From assembly GCA_910588155.1 (NCBI GenBank), contig CAJUPB010000010.1, positions 14,600 through 78,599 of the forward strand: DNA of 64,000 nucleotides, in the 5' to 3' direction. The notes beneath the pieces are model-generated. The model was not told the DNA's origin. It ran no database searches and was given only the letters and a program-made list of their open reading frames with translations. This stretch comes from an uncultured Christensenellaceae bacterium (GTDB taxonomy: Bacteria > Bacillota > Clostridia > Christensenellales > Pumilibacteraceae). The position numbers were made by a program, and so were the translations under genes. Shown in pieces: positions 15,028-22,825 of the stretch. Every line of letters begins with the position of its first letter. Positions within the stretch are counted from its first letter, which is position 1.

Positions 15028-17979
15028 ATGTTTGATTTTGAAATTGCATATGTTCTTTATAAGCTTTCTAGAATATTGTCAATATTTGAGAATGATGAAA
15101 ATCTTATAAATGAAGAGATTGTTGACGAAAAAAAAGATAAGAAATACCAATCAAAAGCTTATTATAAAGCGGCCGTAGCAATTGACGCATATGGTTCTTA
15201 TGTCTCTGATTTAAAATCACAAAACCGTTTGAATGAGATTGACGGAGTTGGTGATAAAATCAAGAAAATCATTATTGAAGTTATAGAAACGGGTATTTGT
15301 AAACAACTTAAAGATTTAGAGAATAAACATAAGATTAATGACTATTCATTGATACTCTCAGATCTTAATGAAAAAGTTGTTAAAAAGCTTTTTGATAACA
15401 ATATAACTTGCTTTGATGAGCTAGTTAGTTTCTTGAAATCTGATACCATTTCAAATAGTTTTAGTTTTAATGAAATTTTAAAACTCAATCAATTTGTATG
15501 TGATTTTGAAAAAGTAAAAGATAAGTATTTGTTTTCCTATGCGTATTGCCTTGGGCAGGAGTTGGTAAATTATATAAACAATGAAGATGCGATTGCACAA
15601 ATAGAATTAATGTGGCAAGATAAGGTTAGCGAAATTAGTGTTTTGTTATTAGAAAAATATGCCAATAAAGTTTGTAGGCTTATTCAAGATAATCCAAGAT
15701 ATTATGACATAAGAAAAGAAGAAAATAGCATTCTGTGTTTGACTAAATTTGGTATTCCAATTAAAATTAAATTAGTTAAATCATTACATAATAAAAATGC
15801 TCATAAGCGTGTGCTTCGAGGTGACTTACATATGCATACTAATTGTAGTGATGGCAAGCACAGTATTAATGAAATGGTACAACACGCGAAAAAGTTGGGG
15901 CGAGAATACATCGGAATTACAGATCATACTCGGTCATTACATTTATTTGCAGGATATGGTCTTTCGGAGCTTGAGGCATATTATCAAGTTTGCAATATTC
16001 ATAAGTTGAAAAATGAAGGGATTAATGTACTTGCTGGAATTGAAGTAGAGATCTTAGAAGATGGGTCTTTAGAGTATTCGGATGAGATTTTAAGTCAATT
16101 TGATTATGTTATTGCGGCTATTCACACTTATTTAGATCAGCCATACCAAGAATTGTATAAAAGAATAGATAAAGCATTGAGCAACCCATATGTGAATATA
16201 TTTGCTCATCCGACCTCAAGATTATTGGGACGTATTGGGACTCTATTTTCTGAAAGGCAACCTTATTCAGTTCCTGTAGAAGAAATTATCACTATTTGTA
16301 AAAAACATAACATTATAGTTGAGTTTAATTGTTTTCCAGAGCGTTTTGATTTAGGTGTTGAGTATTTTAATCAAATTATTGACAACGATCTTATGATGTC
16401 GGTTGGAACTGATTCGCACTCAGTTGCTCATCTTACATGTCTAGAGTATGCAGAAATTGCAATCCAGACAGTGCCACAAATTGTTCCACATATTATTAAT
16501 ACCTTAAGTTATGAAGACCTTTTAAAAGTTTTTTCAAATCAACGCAAAGAGCATAGTGCGATGATGAAAAACTTCATCCCGCATAACTTTAATTACTTTT
16601 TCAAAAATAATAGTAACATATTAAAAGGCTCAAATTGTGTTATTGGAATAGACTTAACTGGTAGTGAGCAAAAACCTAGTGGTTGGGCAGTTTTACATGG
16701 GAATTATGTCGAAACGGACATGATAAAAACGGATGATGATTTAATTAAGGCTAGTTTAAAATTTAATCCTGACATAATATCTATTGATGCTCCATTGTCA
16801 TATCCTAATGGTCATTACTGTGCCATGGCTTTAGCCAAATCAACTTCTAAGAAAAAATTAATTGATGATTTAATGGATAATGATGGTGATATAACTAATG
16901 CAAAAGTTAAATTAGAAAAAGTGCTTCTTCCTCCATTTGTTGCCGGTGATTTTTCAGATGAATGTTATGCTAAGCTTGTTAGAGAATATGAGCAAATGCA
17001 TCAGTTATGTATTAAAAATGAATGCATTTGTAATACTTTTGATAAGGCAAGATCTTGTGAACACACATTGAGACCATTAGGAGGGGTTTATCCTAGTTTA
17101 GTACCTAACATGGTGAAATTAACAGCTAGGGGAATAACGCTTGCAGAAAAGTTTAGAAAATTAGGTGTTCAAGTTATCGAGAGTTATCCTGGTGCAGCAC
17201 AAGATGTACTTCAAATTCCACGTAAGCAAAATGGCATAGGTCGGCTTATATATAGTTATGAAGCATTTGGATTTATAGGAGATTATACGAGTAAAGAAAA
17301 GATAAAGCATGATGAGTTGGATGCAATTATGTCGGCGCTTGTCGGATATTTCTTTTTAGATGATAAATATGTATCTCTTGGAACACCGCAAGAAAATTAT
17401 TTAATTGTACCTAATGTTATAGAAAAACCGCGAAATCCCAAAATCTTGGGTTTAACGGGATTCATTGGTTCTGGCAAGACGACTTTTTCTGAATACCTAA
17501 AGTTTAAGCATGGATTTAAAACACTAAGTTATAGTAGCATCATCTGTAAATTGTATCATTGTGATTACGATAGGGCAAAGCTTCAAATATTAGGAGCAGA
17601 AATAGCTAAAGACCCTTTGCGCCAAAAGCAACTAACAGAAGAGCTTATTAATGAGATAGAAAAAAATCCCGATTATAATTATGTTATAGATGGCTTAAGA
17701 CATCAGCTGGATTATGAGACACTAGAACAAAGATTTGGAAATCGGTTTACGCTTATATCTATTGAAACCCGGTTTAAGAATTCATTTAAAAGATATAATA
17801 CGCGTAAAAATGCGAATTTGTCTGAAAATGAATTCAAGACTATCTATAATGCTCCGTCTGAGAATGATATATATTTACTTAATTTTAATCCCAAAGTAAT
17901 TCGTATCAATAATGACACAACATATAAAAAATTTTTTGCTAATATAGAAAGCTTATTAAAGGAGATATTATGCCAGTAA
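15028..17979 (+). CDS. four-part fusion: PolX-like (dead polymerase) + PHP + DUF429 + nucleotide kinase
   Basis: A 983-residue cytoplasmic protein. Residues 1-95 match the helix-hairpin-helix start of bacterial PolX (LNEIDGVGDKIKKII). Residues 95-260 are a decayed palm: the GSxRR and DxD positions read MWQDK and EIS, so no polymerase activity is expected. Residues 264-505 are a PHP domain with all metal motifs (DLHMHT, TDH, AGIEVE, AAIH, AHP, GTDSH). Residues 536-790 are DUF429, an RNase-H-like predicted nuclease (GIDLTGS, IDAPLS, ARSCEHTLR, ESYPGAA, HDELDAI). Residues 804-983 are a P-loop dNMP/dephospho-CoA-kinase-like domain (LTGFIGSGKTTF). The ATG at 15028 follows AGAGG. The next gene overlaps its end. 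Confidence 0.85.
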   Translation: MFDFEIAYVLYKLSRILSIFENDENLINEEIVDEKKDKKYQSKAYYKAAVAIDAYGSYVSDLKSQNRLNEIDGVGDKIKKIIIEVIETGICKQLKDLENKHKINDYSLILSDLNEKVVKKLFDNNITCFDELVSFLKSDTISNSFSFNEILKLNQFVCDFEKVKDKYLFSYAYCLGQELVNYINNEDAIAQIELMWQDKVSEISVLLLEKYANKVCRLIQDNPRYYDIRKEENSILCLTKFGIPIKIKLVKSLHNKNAHKRVLRGDLHMHTNCSDGKHSINEMVQHAKKLGREYIGITDHTRSLHLFAGYGLSELEAYYQVCNIHKLKNEGINVLAGIEVEILEDGSLEYSDEILSQFDYVIAAIHTYLDQPYQELYKRIDKALSNPYVNIFAHPTSRLLGRIGTLFSERQPYSVPVEEIITICKKHNIIVEFNCFPERFDLGVEYFNQIIDNDLMMSVGTDSHSVAHLTCLEYAEIAIQTVPQIVPHIINTLSYEDLLKVFSNQRKEHSAMMKNFIPHNFNYFFKNNSNILKGSNCVIGIDLTGSEQKPSGWAVLHGNYVETDMIKTDDDLIKASLKFNPDIISIDAPLSYPNGHYCAMALAKSTSKKKLIDDLMDNDGDITNAKVKLEKVLLPPFVAGDFSDECYAKLVREYEQMHQLCIKNECICNTFDKARSCEHTLRPLGGVYPSLVPNMVKLTARGITLAEKFRKLGVQVIESYPGAAQDVLQIPRKQNGIGRLIYSYEAFGFIGDYTSKEKIKHDELDAIMSALVGYFFLDDKYVSLGTPQENYLIVPNVIEKPRNPKILGLTGFIGSGKTTFSEYLKFKHGFKTLSYSSIICKLYHCDYDRAKLQILGAEIAKDPLRQKQLTEELINEIEKNPDYNYVIDGLRHQLDYETLEQRFGNRFTLISIETRFKNSFKRYNTRKNANLSENEFKTIYNAPSENDIYLLNFNPKVIRINNDTTYKKFFANIESLLKEILCQ

Positions 17980-18965
17980 CCATAGTATTTGGCGGGCAAT
18001 TTGGCTCAGAAGGGAAAGGGAAGGTAGCACATTTTTTTACTATTAAAGAAAATGCTAAGTATTGTGTTCGCGTTGGCGGACCGAATTCGGGTCACACAGT
18101 TTATCGAGATGGCAATCCCTTAATCTTTCGGATTTTACCAACAGGTGTAATAGAAAAGAATACTGTAGCTATTTTACCAGCAGGATCATATATTGATCTT
18201 TCTATATTAAAACATGAGATATCAATTTCTGGAATAAACAGAGATAGGCTTCTAATTGACGAGAATGCTGTTGTGATTTCTGAGCAAATGAAAAGGGCAG
18301 AAATTGACTCTTGTTTGCGCGAACTAATTGGGTCAACAGAAAGTGGTACAGGAAATGCGGTTGTTCAACGTATATTGCGTAACGATATTGGAATTTTAGC
18401 TAAAAACTGTTTGGATTTAAAGTCATATATTTGTGATACAAAGAGAGTAATGCGCGAGGCTTGTAATAATAATGAAAAAATTATTATTGAAGGAACTCAA
18501 GGTTTTGGATTATCATTACTGCATGCAAAGGATTTTCCATATGTTACCAGTCGTGATACTTCGGCAGCTGCATTTTTAGCTGAAACTGGATTGAGTCCAT
18601 TTGATGTTAAGAATATAGTTATGGTTATTCGTGCGTTTCCAATACGCGTTTCTGGTAAATCAGGACATCTTCCAAATGAAATAGATTGGAATATTATTCG
18701 GGAAGAGGCCGGGTATGATTACGATATGACCGAATACACATCATGCACTAAACGTGTTCGGCGTGTTGCACGGTTTGATTCTGAAATAGTAAAAAGTAGT
18801 ATTATATCGAATAATCCTAATATAATTGTTCTTAATCATTTAGATTATGTTAAAGAGTCAATTAGAAATACATTTATTTCTCAACTTGAGAATCAAATTT
18901 CACAAAAAATAAATTTTGTGGGAATTGATCCTATTTCTTTAAAAAACAAAGAGGAATTTCTATAG
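17970..18965 (+). CDS. PurZ-like / short adenylosuccinate synthetase family enzyme
   Basis: A 331-residue member of the adenylosuccinate synthetase family, the short form like archaeal PurA and phage PurZ. PurA joins Asp to IMP using GTP; phage PurZ joins Asp to dGMP on the way to 2-aminoadenine. The P-loop reads FGGQFGSEGKGK: Ser13 replaces the catalytic Asp of PurA (GDEGKGK). The general-acid His is kept (GGPNSGHT, H42). The EGTQGFGLSL and PYVTSRDT motifs are intact. The usual AGPFPTE and TTGRRRR motifs read SGKSGHLPNE and TSCTKRVRR. As I recall, loss of this Asp is a mark of PurZ. The ATG overlaps the previous gene by 10 bases; GGAG lies at 17961. Confidence 0.8.
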   Translation: MPVTIVFGGQFGSEGKGKVAHFFTIKENAKYCVRVGGPNSGHTVYRDGNPLIFRILPTGVIEKNTVAILPAGSYIDLSILKHEISISGINRDRLLIDENAVVISEQMKRAEIDSCLRELIGSTESGTGNAVVQRILRNDIGILAKNCLDLKSYICDTKRVMREACNNNEKIIIEGTQGFGLSLLHAKDFPYVTSRDTSAAAFLAETGLSPFDVKNIVMVIRAFPIRVSGKSGHLPNEIDWNIIREEAGYDYDMTEYTSCTKRVRRVARFDSEIVKSSIISNNPNIIVLNHLDYVKESIRNTFISQLENQISQKINFVGIDPISLKNKEEFL

Positions 18966-18975
18966 GGAGTTGATG

Positions 18976-20391
18976 ATGAAAATCACAGATGAAATCAAAC
19001 AAGTATTAGACCTTCCATGCAATGAATTTCTCACTAATGATGCTGAAGTTAAGTATAACAAATTTAAAAACATTGATCCGTTTCCTGATATTGAGAACGC
19101 GTTGTTAAATGGTAATGATGTTGCAAAGTATGTACTCGCTACGGGGCTTTTAGATCCATTTAAACCTGATCAATTATCGGGGGTTACATATACTGCAAGA
19201 TTTTCTGGCGAATTGTATTATTGGACATCAAAAGGTGAACCGGTCCATCAGACAGTTGAGGAAGGGAAAGAACATAGAATCCCACCTAATTCTATAACTT
19301 ATTTAGAAATAGATACATGTTTTAGAGTGCCAAATTATATGGCTTTGCGGTTTAATTTGCGAGTTAAAAATGTATATAAGGGGCTATTACTTGGAACCGG
19401 ACCTATTATTGATTCGGGTTTTGTTGGGCGAATTTTTATTCCTCTTCATAATTTGACATGTAATTATTATATAATTAAAAAAGGCGCTAAACTTATTGAA
19501 ATTGAGTTTACCAAGCTTAGTAAGAATATTAACGTTCAACAGGTGACTCCCGATTTACCAGATATATCAAAATGGGACTTCTCTAAAATTTCGACAATAT
19601 CAAATAATATAATAGAGGAGCGCGATTTTGGGGCATATATAGATAAAGCTTTAGTTGATCCAGATTTTCATGTTCTTGATAATAAGATATATGTTAGTAG
19701 CGCTAATTTAATGTTAGAAGAAAATATCAAAAATGTGACTACTATTGTAGAGTCTAAATTAGAAGATCAAGCAGCATCTATTGAAGAACAGAATACTAAG
19801 AATGCTAATTACGAAAAGCATATTAATGAAGTAATGCAAGAAAATATAGTTAGACAGAATCAAGATCTAGAAAAACATTTTAATGAGCAAAAAGCTCGTA
19901 TTGATGCTTCTGTTGATAAAAGTGAACAAAGAGAAAATTTCATTAAAACTTTTTCTATATTATCAATAGTTGCCATGCTATTTACTGCGATTACTATGGC
20001 TATAACTGCGTTTAGTTATTTCTCTCAAAGTGCGGAAATAAAACTTGCTCATCAGAGCGTTGAACAATCAATTGAAATTAATGAACAAAGAATTCAGGAC
20101 ATTTTAATAATAATCAATGCACTAGAAATTAGTGGGGAAATTCCTGAAGAATTAAGCGCAAAATATAATGATATGCTACAAGAAATTGAGACCGAAATAG
20201 ACCAACTTAAAGAACAGAGAAGTGAGAATACTAAATCTTATGTGATCATTTTGACTTTGTTTATTATTTTTATCCTATTTTCATTGCTCGCAATAGGATT
20301 ATCTATTTTCTTTTTTATATATACTCGTTCTAGGCTCAAATCTTTTGGAAATAGTAAAAATGGGAGTAAGAAAAGTGATGGATCGACTTGA
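18976..20391 (+). CDS. membrane-anchored dCTP-deaminase/dUTPase-fold protein
   Basis: A 471-residue protein. Residues 1-205 have the trimeric dUTPase/dCTP deaminase fold: RIPPNSITYLEI, RFNLRVKNVYKGLLLGTGPIIDSGFVGRI and PLHN. The Asp of the dUTPase third motif is kept (D146, IIDSGF). The Glu that deaminates dCTP (VLEFYN type) is replaced (FIPLHN), so deamination is doubtful. A coiled coil (about 245-320), a membrane helix (324-349), a second coiled coil (350-420) and a second membrane helix (422-449) follow. Membrane attachment is unusual for this family and suggests an effector or sensor rather than plain housekeeping. The ATG at 18976 follows AGGGAG, 10 bases after the upstream stop. Confidence 0.8.
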   Translation: MKITDEIKQVLDLPCNEFLTNDAEVKYNKFKNIDPFPDIENALLNGNDVAKYVLATGLLDPFKPDQLSGVTYTARFSGELYYWTSKGEPVHQTVEEGKEHRIPPNSITYLEIDTCFRVPNYMALRFNLRVKNVYKGLLLGTGPIIDSGFVGRIFIPLHNLTCNYYIIKKGAKLIEIEFTKLSKNINVQQVTPDLPDISKWDFSKISTISNNIIEERDFGAYIDKALVDPDFHVLDNKIYVSSANLMLEENIKNVTTIVESKLEDQAASIEEQNTKNANYEKHINEVMQENIVRQNQDLEKHFNEQKARIDASVDKSEQRENFIKTFSILSIVAMLFTAITMAITAFSYFSQSAEIKLAHQSVEQSIEINEQRIQDILIIINALEISGEIPEELSAKYNDMLQEIETEIDQLKEQRSENTKSYVIILTLFIIFILFSLLAIGLSIFFFIYTRSRLKSFGNSKNGSKKSDGST

Positions 20392-20947
20392 AATTTGTGG
20401 TAATATTGCATCTGGTAAGACAACTCTCGCGAAAGCTTTTGAAAATCAACTTAAATACGATGTAGTATATGAAGATTTTACAAGCGTGAAGTGTTTAAGT
20501 GATTTTTATGAGGATTTTAATAAGTATGCTTTTGAGACCGAAAGTATATTTACTTTGTTACATTATTATCAGTTAAAAAAGAAACGAAGTGGTTTTTTTG
20601 TAACGGATTTTTCTATAATTAATGATTATGCTTTTGCGCTTACAACGCTAACGAAAGCCGAGTTTGAAATATATGAAAAAACTTTTGATTATGTTTTGAA
20701 ATGTATTGGATATCCTCAAAGAGTTATTTATCTTGCATCTAATACAGATATTTTATTTAAACGTATAGGCGAAAGAGGACGCAAGAATGAACAGGGGATT
20801 TCGAAAATATATCTAGGACAAATTGAAAAGAATATAAATCTTGCATTAGAGAAGAAGTTTCCTAATACAAGAATAGTTTTATTAGATTCAGAAATGACTA
20901 CATGTGATAACTATAATAAAAAATTCTTGATGAATTTATTGCAGTGA
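20378..20947 (+). CDS. deoxynucleoside kinase
   Basis: A 189-residue kinase of the dCK/dGK type that makes deoxynucleoside 5'-monophosphates. The P-loop is GNIASGKTT (8-16). The ED pair at 32-33, the TDFSIINDYAFA segment (equivalent of DRS) and a lid reading RIGERGRKNEQGI mark the family. The start is ATG 20378 (GGGAG at 20362); it overlaps the end of the membrane protein gene by 14 bases, so translation is coupled. It is the last gene of the operon; a terminator follows at 20978. Together with the PurZ-like and kinase domains it could feed deoxynucleotides into a modified-purine route. Confidence 0.88.
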   Translation: MDRLEICGNIASGKTTLAKAFENQLKYDVVYEDFTSVKCLSDFYEDFNKYAFETESIFTLLHYYQLKKKRSGFFVTDFSIINDYAFALTTLTKAEFEIYEKTFDYVLKCIGYPQRVIYLASNTDILFKRIGERGRKNEQGISKIYLGQIEKNINLALEKKFPNTRIVLLDSEMTTCDNYNKKFLMNLLQ

Positions 20948-20977
20948 AATGATTATAGTTGTACTGTATTATTTTAA

Positions 20978-21011
20978 GGCGAGTGGAGCCGAAAACTCAA
21001 CTCGCCTTTTT
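20978..21011 (+). terminator. intrinsic terminator of the AT-rich operon
   Basis: Stem GGCGAGTgGAG (20978-20988) with CTCaACTCGCC (20996-21006), one mismatch, loop CCGAAAA and five Ts. It is a cousin of the hairpin at 14616. Confidence 0.8.
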
Positions 21012-21096
21012 ATGCGCAAAAATTTTCAAATTCTTCTATAAAACAAAATAGCCCGAACATTCTTTTAACGGTAAAGAAGTTCAAGCTATTAAGACT

Positions 21097-21172
21097 TGGT
21101 GCGTCCGTCGGGGCTCGAACCCGAAACAACGGCGTCGGAGGCCGTTATTTTATCCAATTAGACTACGGGCGC
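21097..21172 (-). tRNA. tRNA-Arg (anticodon CCG)
   Basis: A 76-base tRNA with encoded CCA (complement of 21097-21099). The anticodon arm ACGGC-CTCCGAC-GCCGT gives anticodon CCG. The T arm TCGGG-TTCGAGC-CCCGA is perfect. The acceptor stem GCGCCCG/CGGACGC has a C4-A69 mismatch, and the D stem GTCT/AAAT has a C-A mismatch plus a G-U pair, so the tRNA is somewhat irregular. Its 3' end points at the AT-rich operon, the usual orientation of a tRNA next to an integrated element. Confidence 0.88.
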
Positions 21173-21252
21173 ATATAAAGCTATTTTATTTTATCCCAAA
21201 CAGTCGCAAAAGTCAACTGTTTGCGAATGAGGAATAAATAAGCGTATATTAC

Positions 21253-21281
21253 TTGTGAAAATGCGGCAATTGTGATATAAT
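21253..21281 (+). promoter_or_regulatory. promoter of the type I restriction operon
   Basis: TTGTGA (21253-21258), 17-bp spacer, TATAAT (21276-21281), 33 bases before hsdM. Confidence 0.75.
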
Positions 21282-21313
21282 GAAAAAGAAATAAATTTTG
21301 CGGAGCACGGATT

Positions 21314-22825
21314 ATGTCGGATAAAAATAATGCGAATATAGGCTTTGAAAAACAGATTTGGAATGCGGCTTGCGTCCTTTGGGGGCATATTCCCGCGGCG
21401 GAATATAGAAAGGTGATAGTCGGTCTGATTTTCTTGCGTTACATATCTTGTGCTTTTGAAAAACGCTATGAAGCCCTGAAAGCCGAGGGCGAGGGCTTCG
21501 AGGACGACCGCGACGCATACGAAGCCGAGAATGTATTTTTCGTACCGCAAGCTGCTCGTTGGGATACAATCGCAAATGCCGCGCATACTCCCGAAATAGG
21601 CAAGGTCATCGATAATGCTATGATTGCGATAGAGTCGGAAAATAAATCGCTTAAAAATGTTTTGCCAAAGAATTATGGCAACCCCGACCTCGATAAACGC
21701 GTGCTCGGCGAAGTCGTGGATTTGTTTACAAACAATATCCATATGGACGATACCGAAGAAAGCAAAGATTTGCTTGGGCGTACCTACGAATATTGTATTA
21801 TGAATTTCGCCGAGTACGAAGGCGTCAAGGGCGGCGAGTTCTACACGCCGTCGAGTATAGTAAAAACCATTGTCGAGATTTTAAAACCTTTCGGAAATTG
21901 TCGTGTATACGACCCTTGTTGCGGAAGCGGCGGTATGTTCGTGCAGTCCGCAAAATTCTTGAAGGAACATAGCGGCAATCGTTGGAGTATGTCAGTTTAT
22001 GGACAGGAGTCCAACTCCGATACGTGGAAAATGGCAAAAATGAATATGGCAATCAGGGGCATAGACGCCGATTTCGGTGCTTATCACGCCGATACTTTTT
22101 TCAATGATTTGCACCCTGCGCTGAAAGCCGATTTTATTATGGCGAATCCGCCGTTTAATCTGTCCAATTGGGGCGGCGATAAACTGAAAGAGGATAAACG
22201 TTGGAAGTATGGTATTCCTCCTGCGGGGAATGCGAATTTCGCTTGGATACAGCATATGATTCACCATTTGCACGAAAGCCACGGAAAAATAGGTCTCGTG
22301 CTTGCCAACGGCGCTCTCTCTTCTCAAAGCGGCGGTGAAGGCGAAATTCGTAAGAATATTATAAATGCAGACTTGATAGAAGGAATTGTCGCCTTGCCGC
22401 CGCAGTTGTTTTACAGTGTGACAATCCCCGTGACTTTGTGGTTCATAACAAAAGGCAAAAAACAAAAGGGTAAAACGGTTTTCATAGACGCTCGTAAAAT
22501 GGGCTATATGACCGACCGTAAACATCGTGATTTCACGGATAATGACATAAAGCAAATCGCAGACACTTTCGCGGCTTTCCAAAACGGCATTCTTGAAGAC
22601 GTGAAAGGTTTTTGCGCCGTTAAGACTACGGCTGACATCGCCGAACAAGATTATATCCTTACGCCGGGCAGATATGTGGGCATAGAAGAGCAAGAAGAGG
22701 ACGCCGAACCGTTCGACGAGAAAATGAAACGCCTGACCTCCGAACTTTCGCAAATGTTCGATAAGTCCCGCAAACTCGAAGAAGAGATACGCAAAAATCT
22801 GGGAGCGATTGGGTATGAAATATAA
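21314..22825 (+). CDS. hsdM: type I restriction-modification system, methyltransferase subunit
   Basis: A 503-residue N6-adenine methyltransferase. Residues 1-140 form the HsdM N-terminal helical domain. FYTPSSIVKTIVEIL leads into the SAM-binding motif I (VYDPCCGSGGMFVQSAKF), and the catalytic motif IV reads ANPPFNL. With HsdS it methylates the split recognition sequence and protects host DNA; with HsdR it forms the restriction complex. The ATG at 21314 follows GGAG. The hsdS start overlaps its last codons by 11 bases. No frameshift is seen. Confidence 0.95.
   Translation: MSDKNNANIGFEKQIWNAACVLWGHIPAAEYRKVIVGLIFLRYISCAFEKRYEALKAEGEGFEDDRDAYEAENVFFVPQAARWDTIANAAHTPEIGKVIDNAMIAIESENKSLKNVLPKNYGNPDLDKRVLGEVVDLFTNNIHMDDTEESKDLLGRTYEYCIMNFAEYEGVKGGEFYTPSSIVKTIVEILKPFGNCRVYDPCCGSGGMFVQSAKFLKEHSGNRWSMSVYGQESNSDTWKMAKMNMAIRGIDADFGAYHADTFFNDLHPALKADFIMANPPFNLSNWGGDKLKEDKRWKYGIPPAGNANFAWIQHMIHHLHESHGKIGLVLANGALSSQSGGEGEIRKNIINADLIEGIVALPPQLFYSVTIPVTLWFITKGKKQKGKTVFIDARKMGYMTDRKHRDFTDNDIKQIADTFAAFQNGILEDVKGFCAVKTTADIAEQDYILTPGRYVGIEEQEEDAEPFDEKMKRLTSELSQMFDKSRKLEEEIRKNLGAIGYEI

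Noticed and set aside
17970..18965. Ordinary housekeeping purA
   Set aside because: Ser13, the altered substrate loops, the AT-rich context and the operon partners do not fit the core purine gene.
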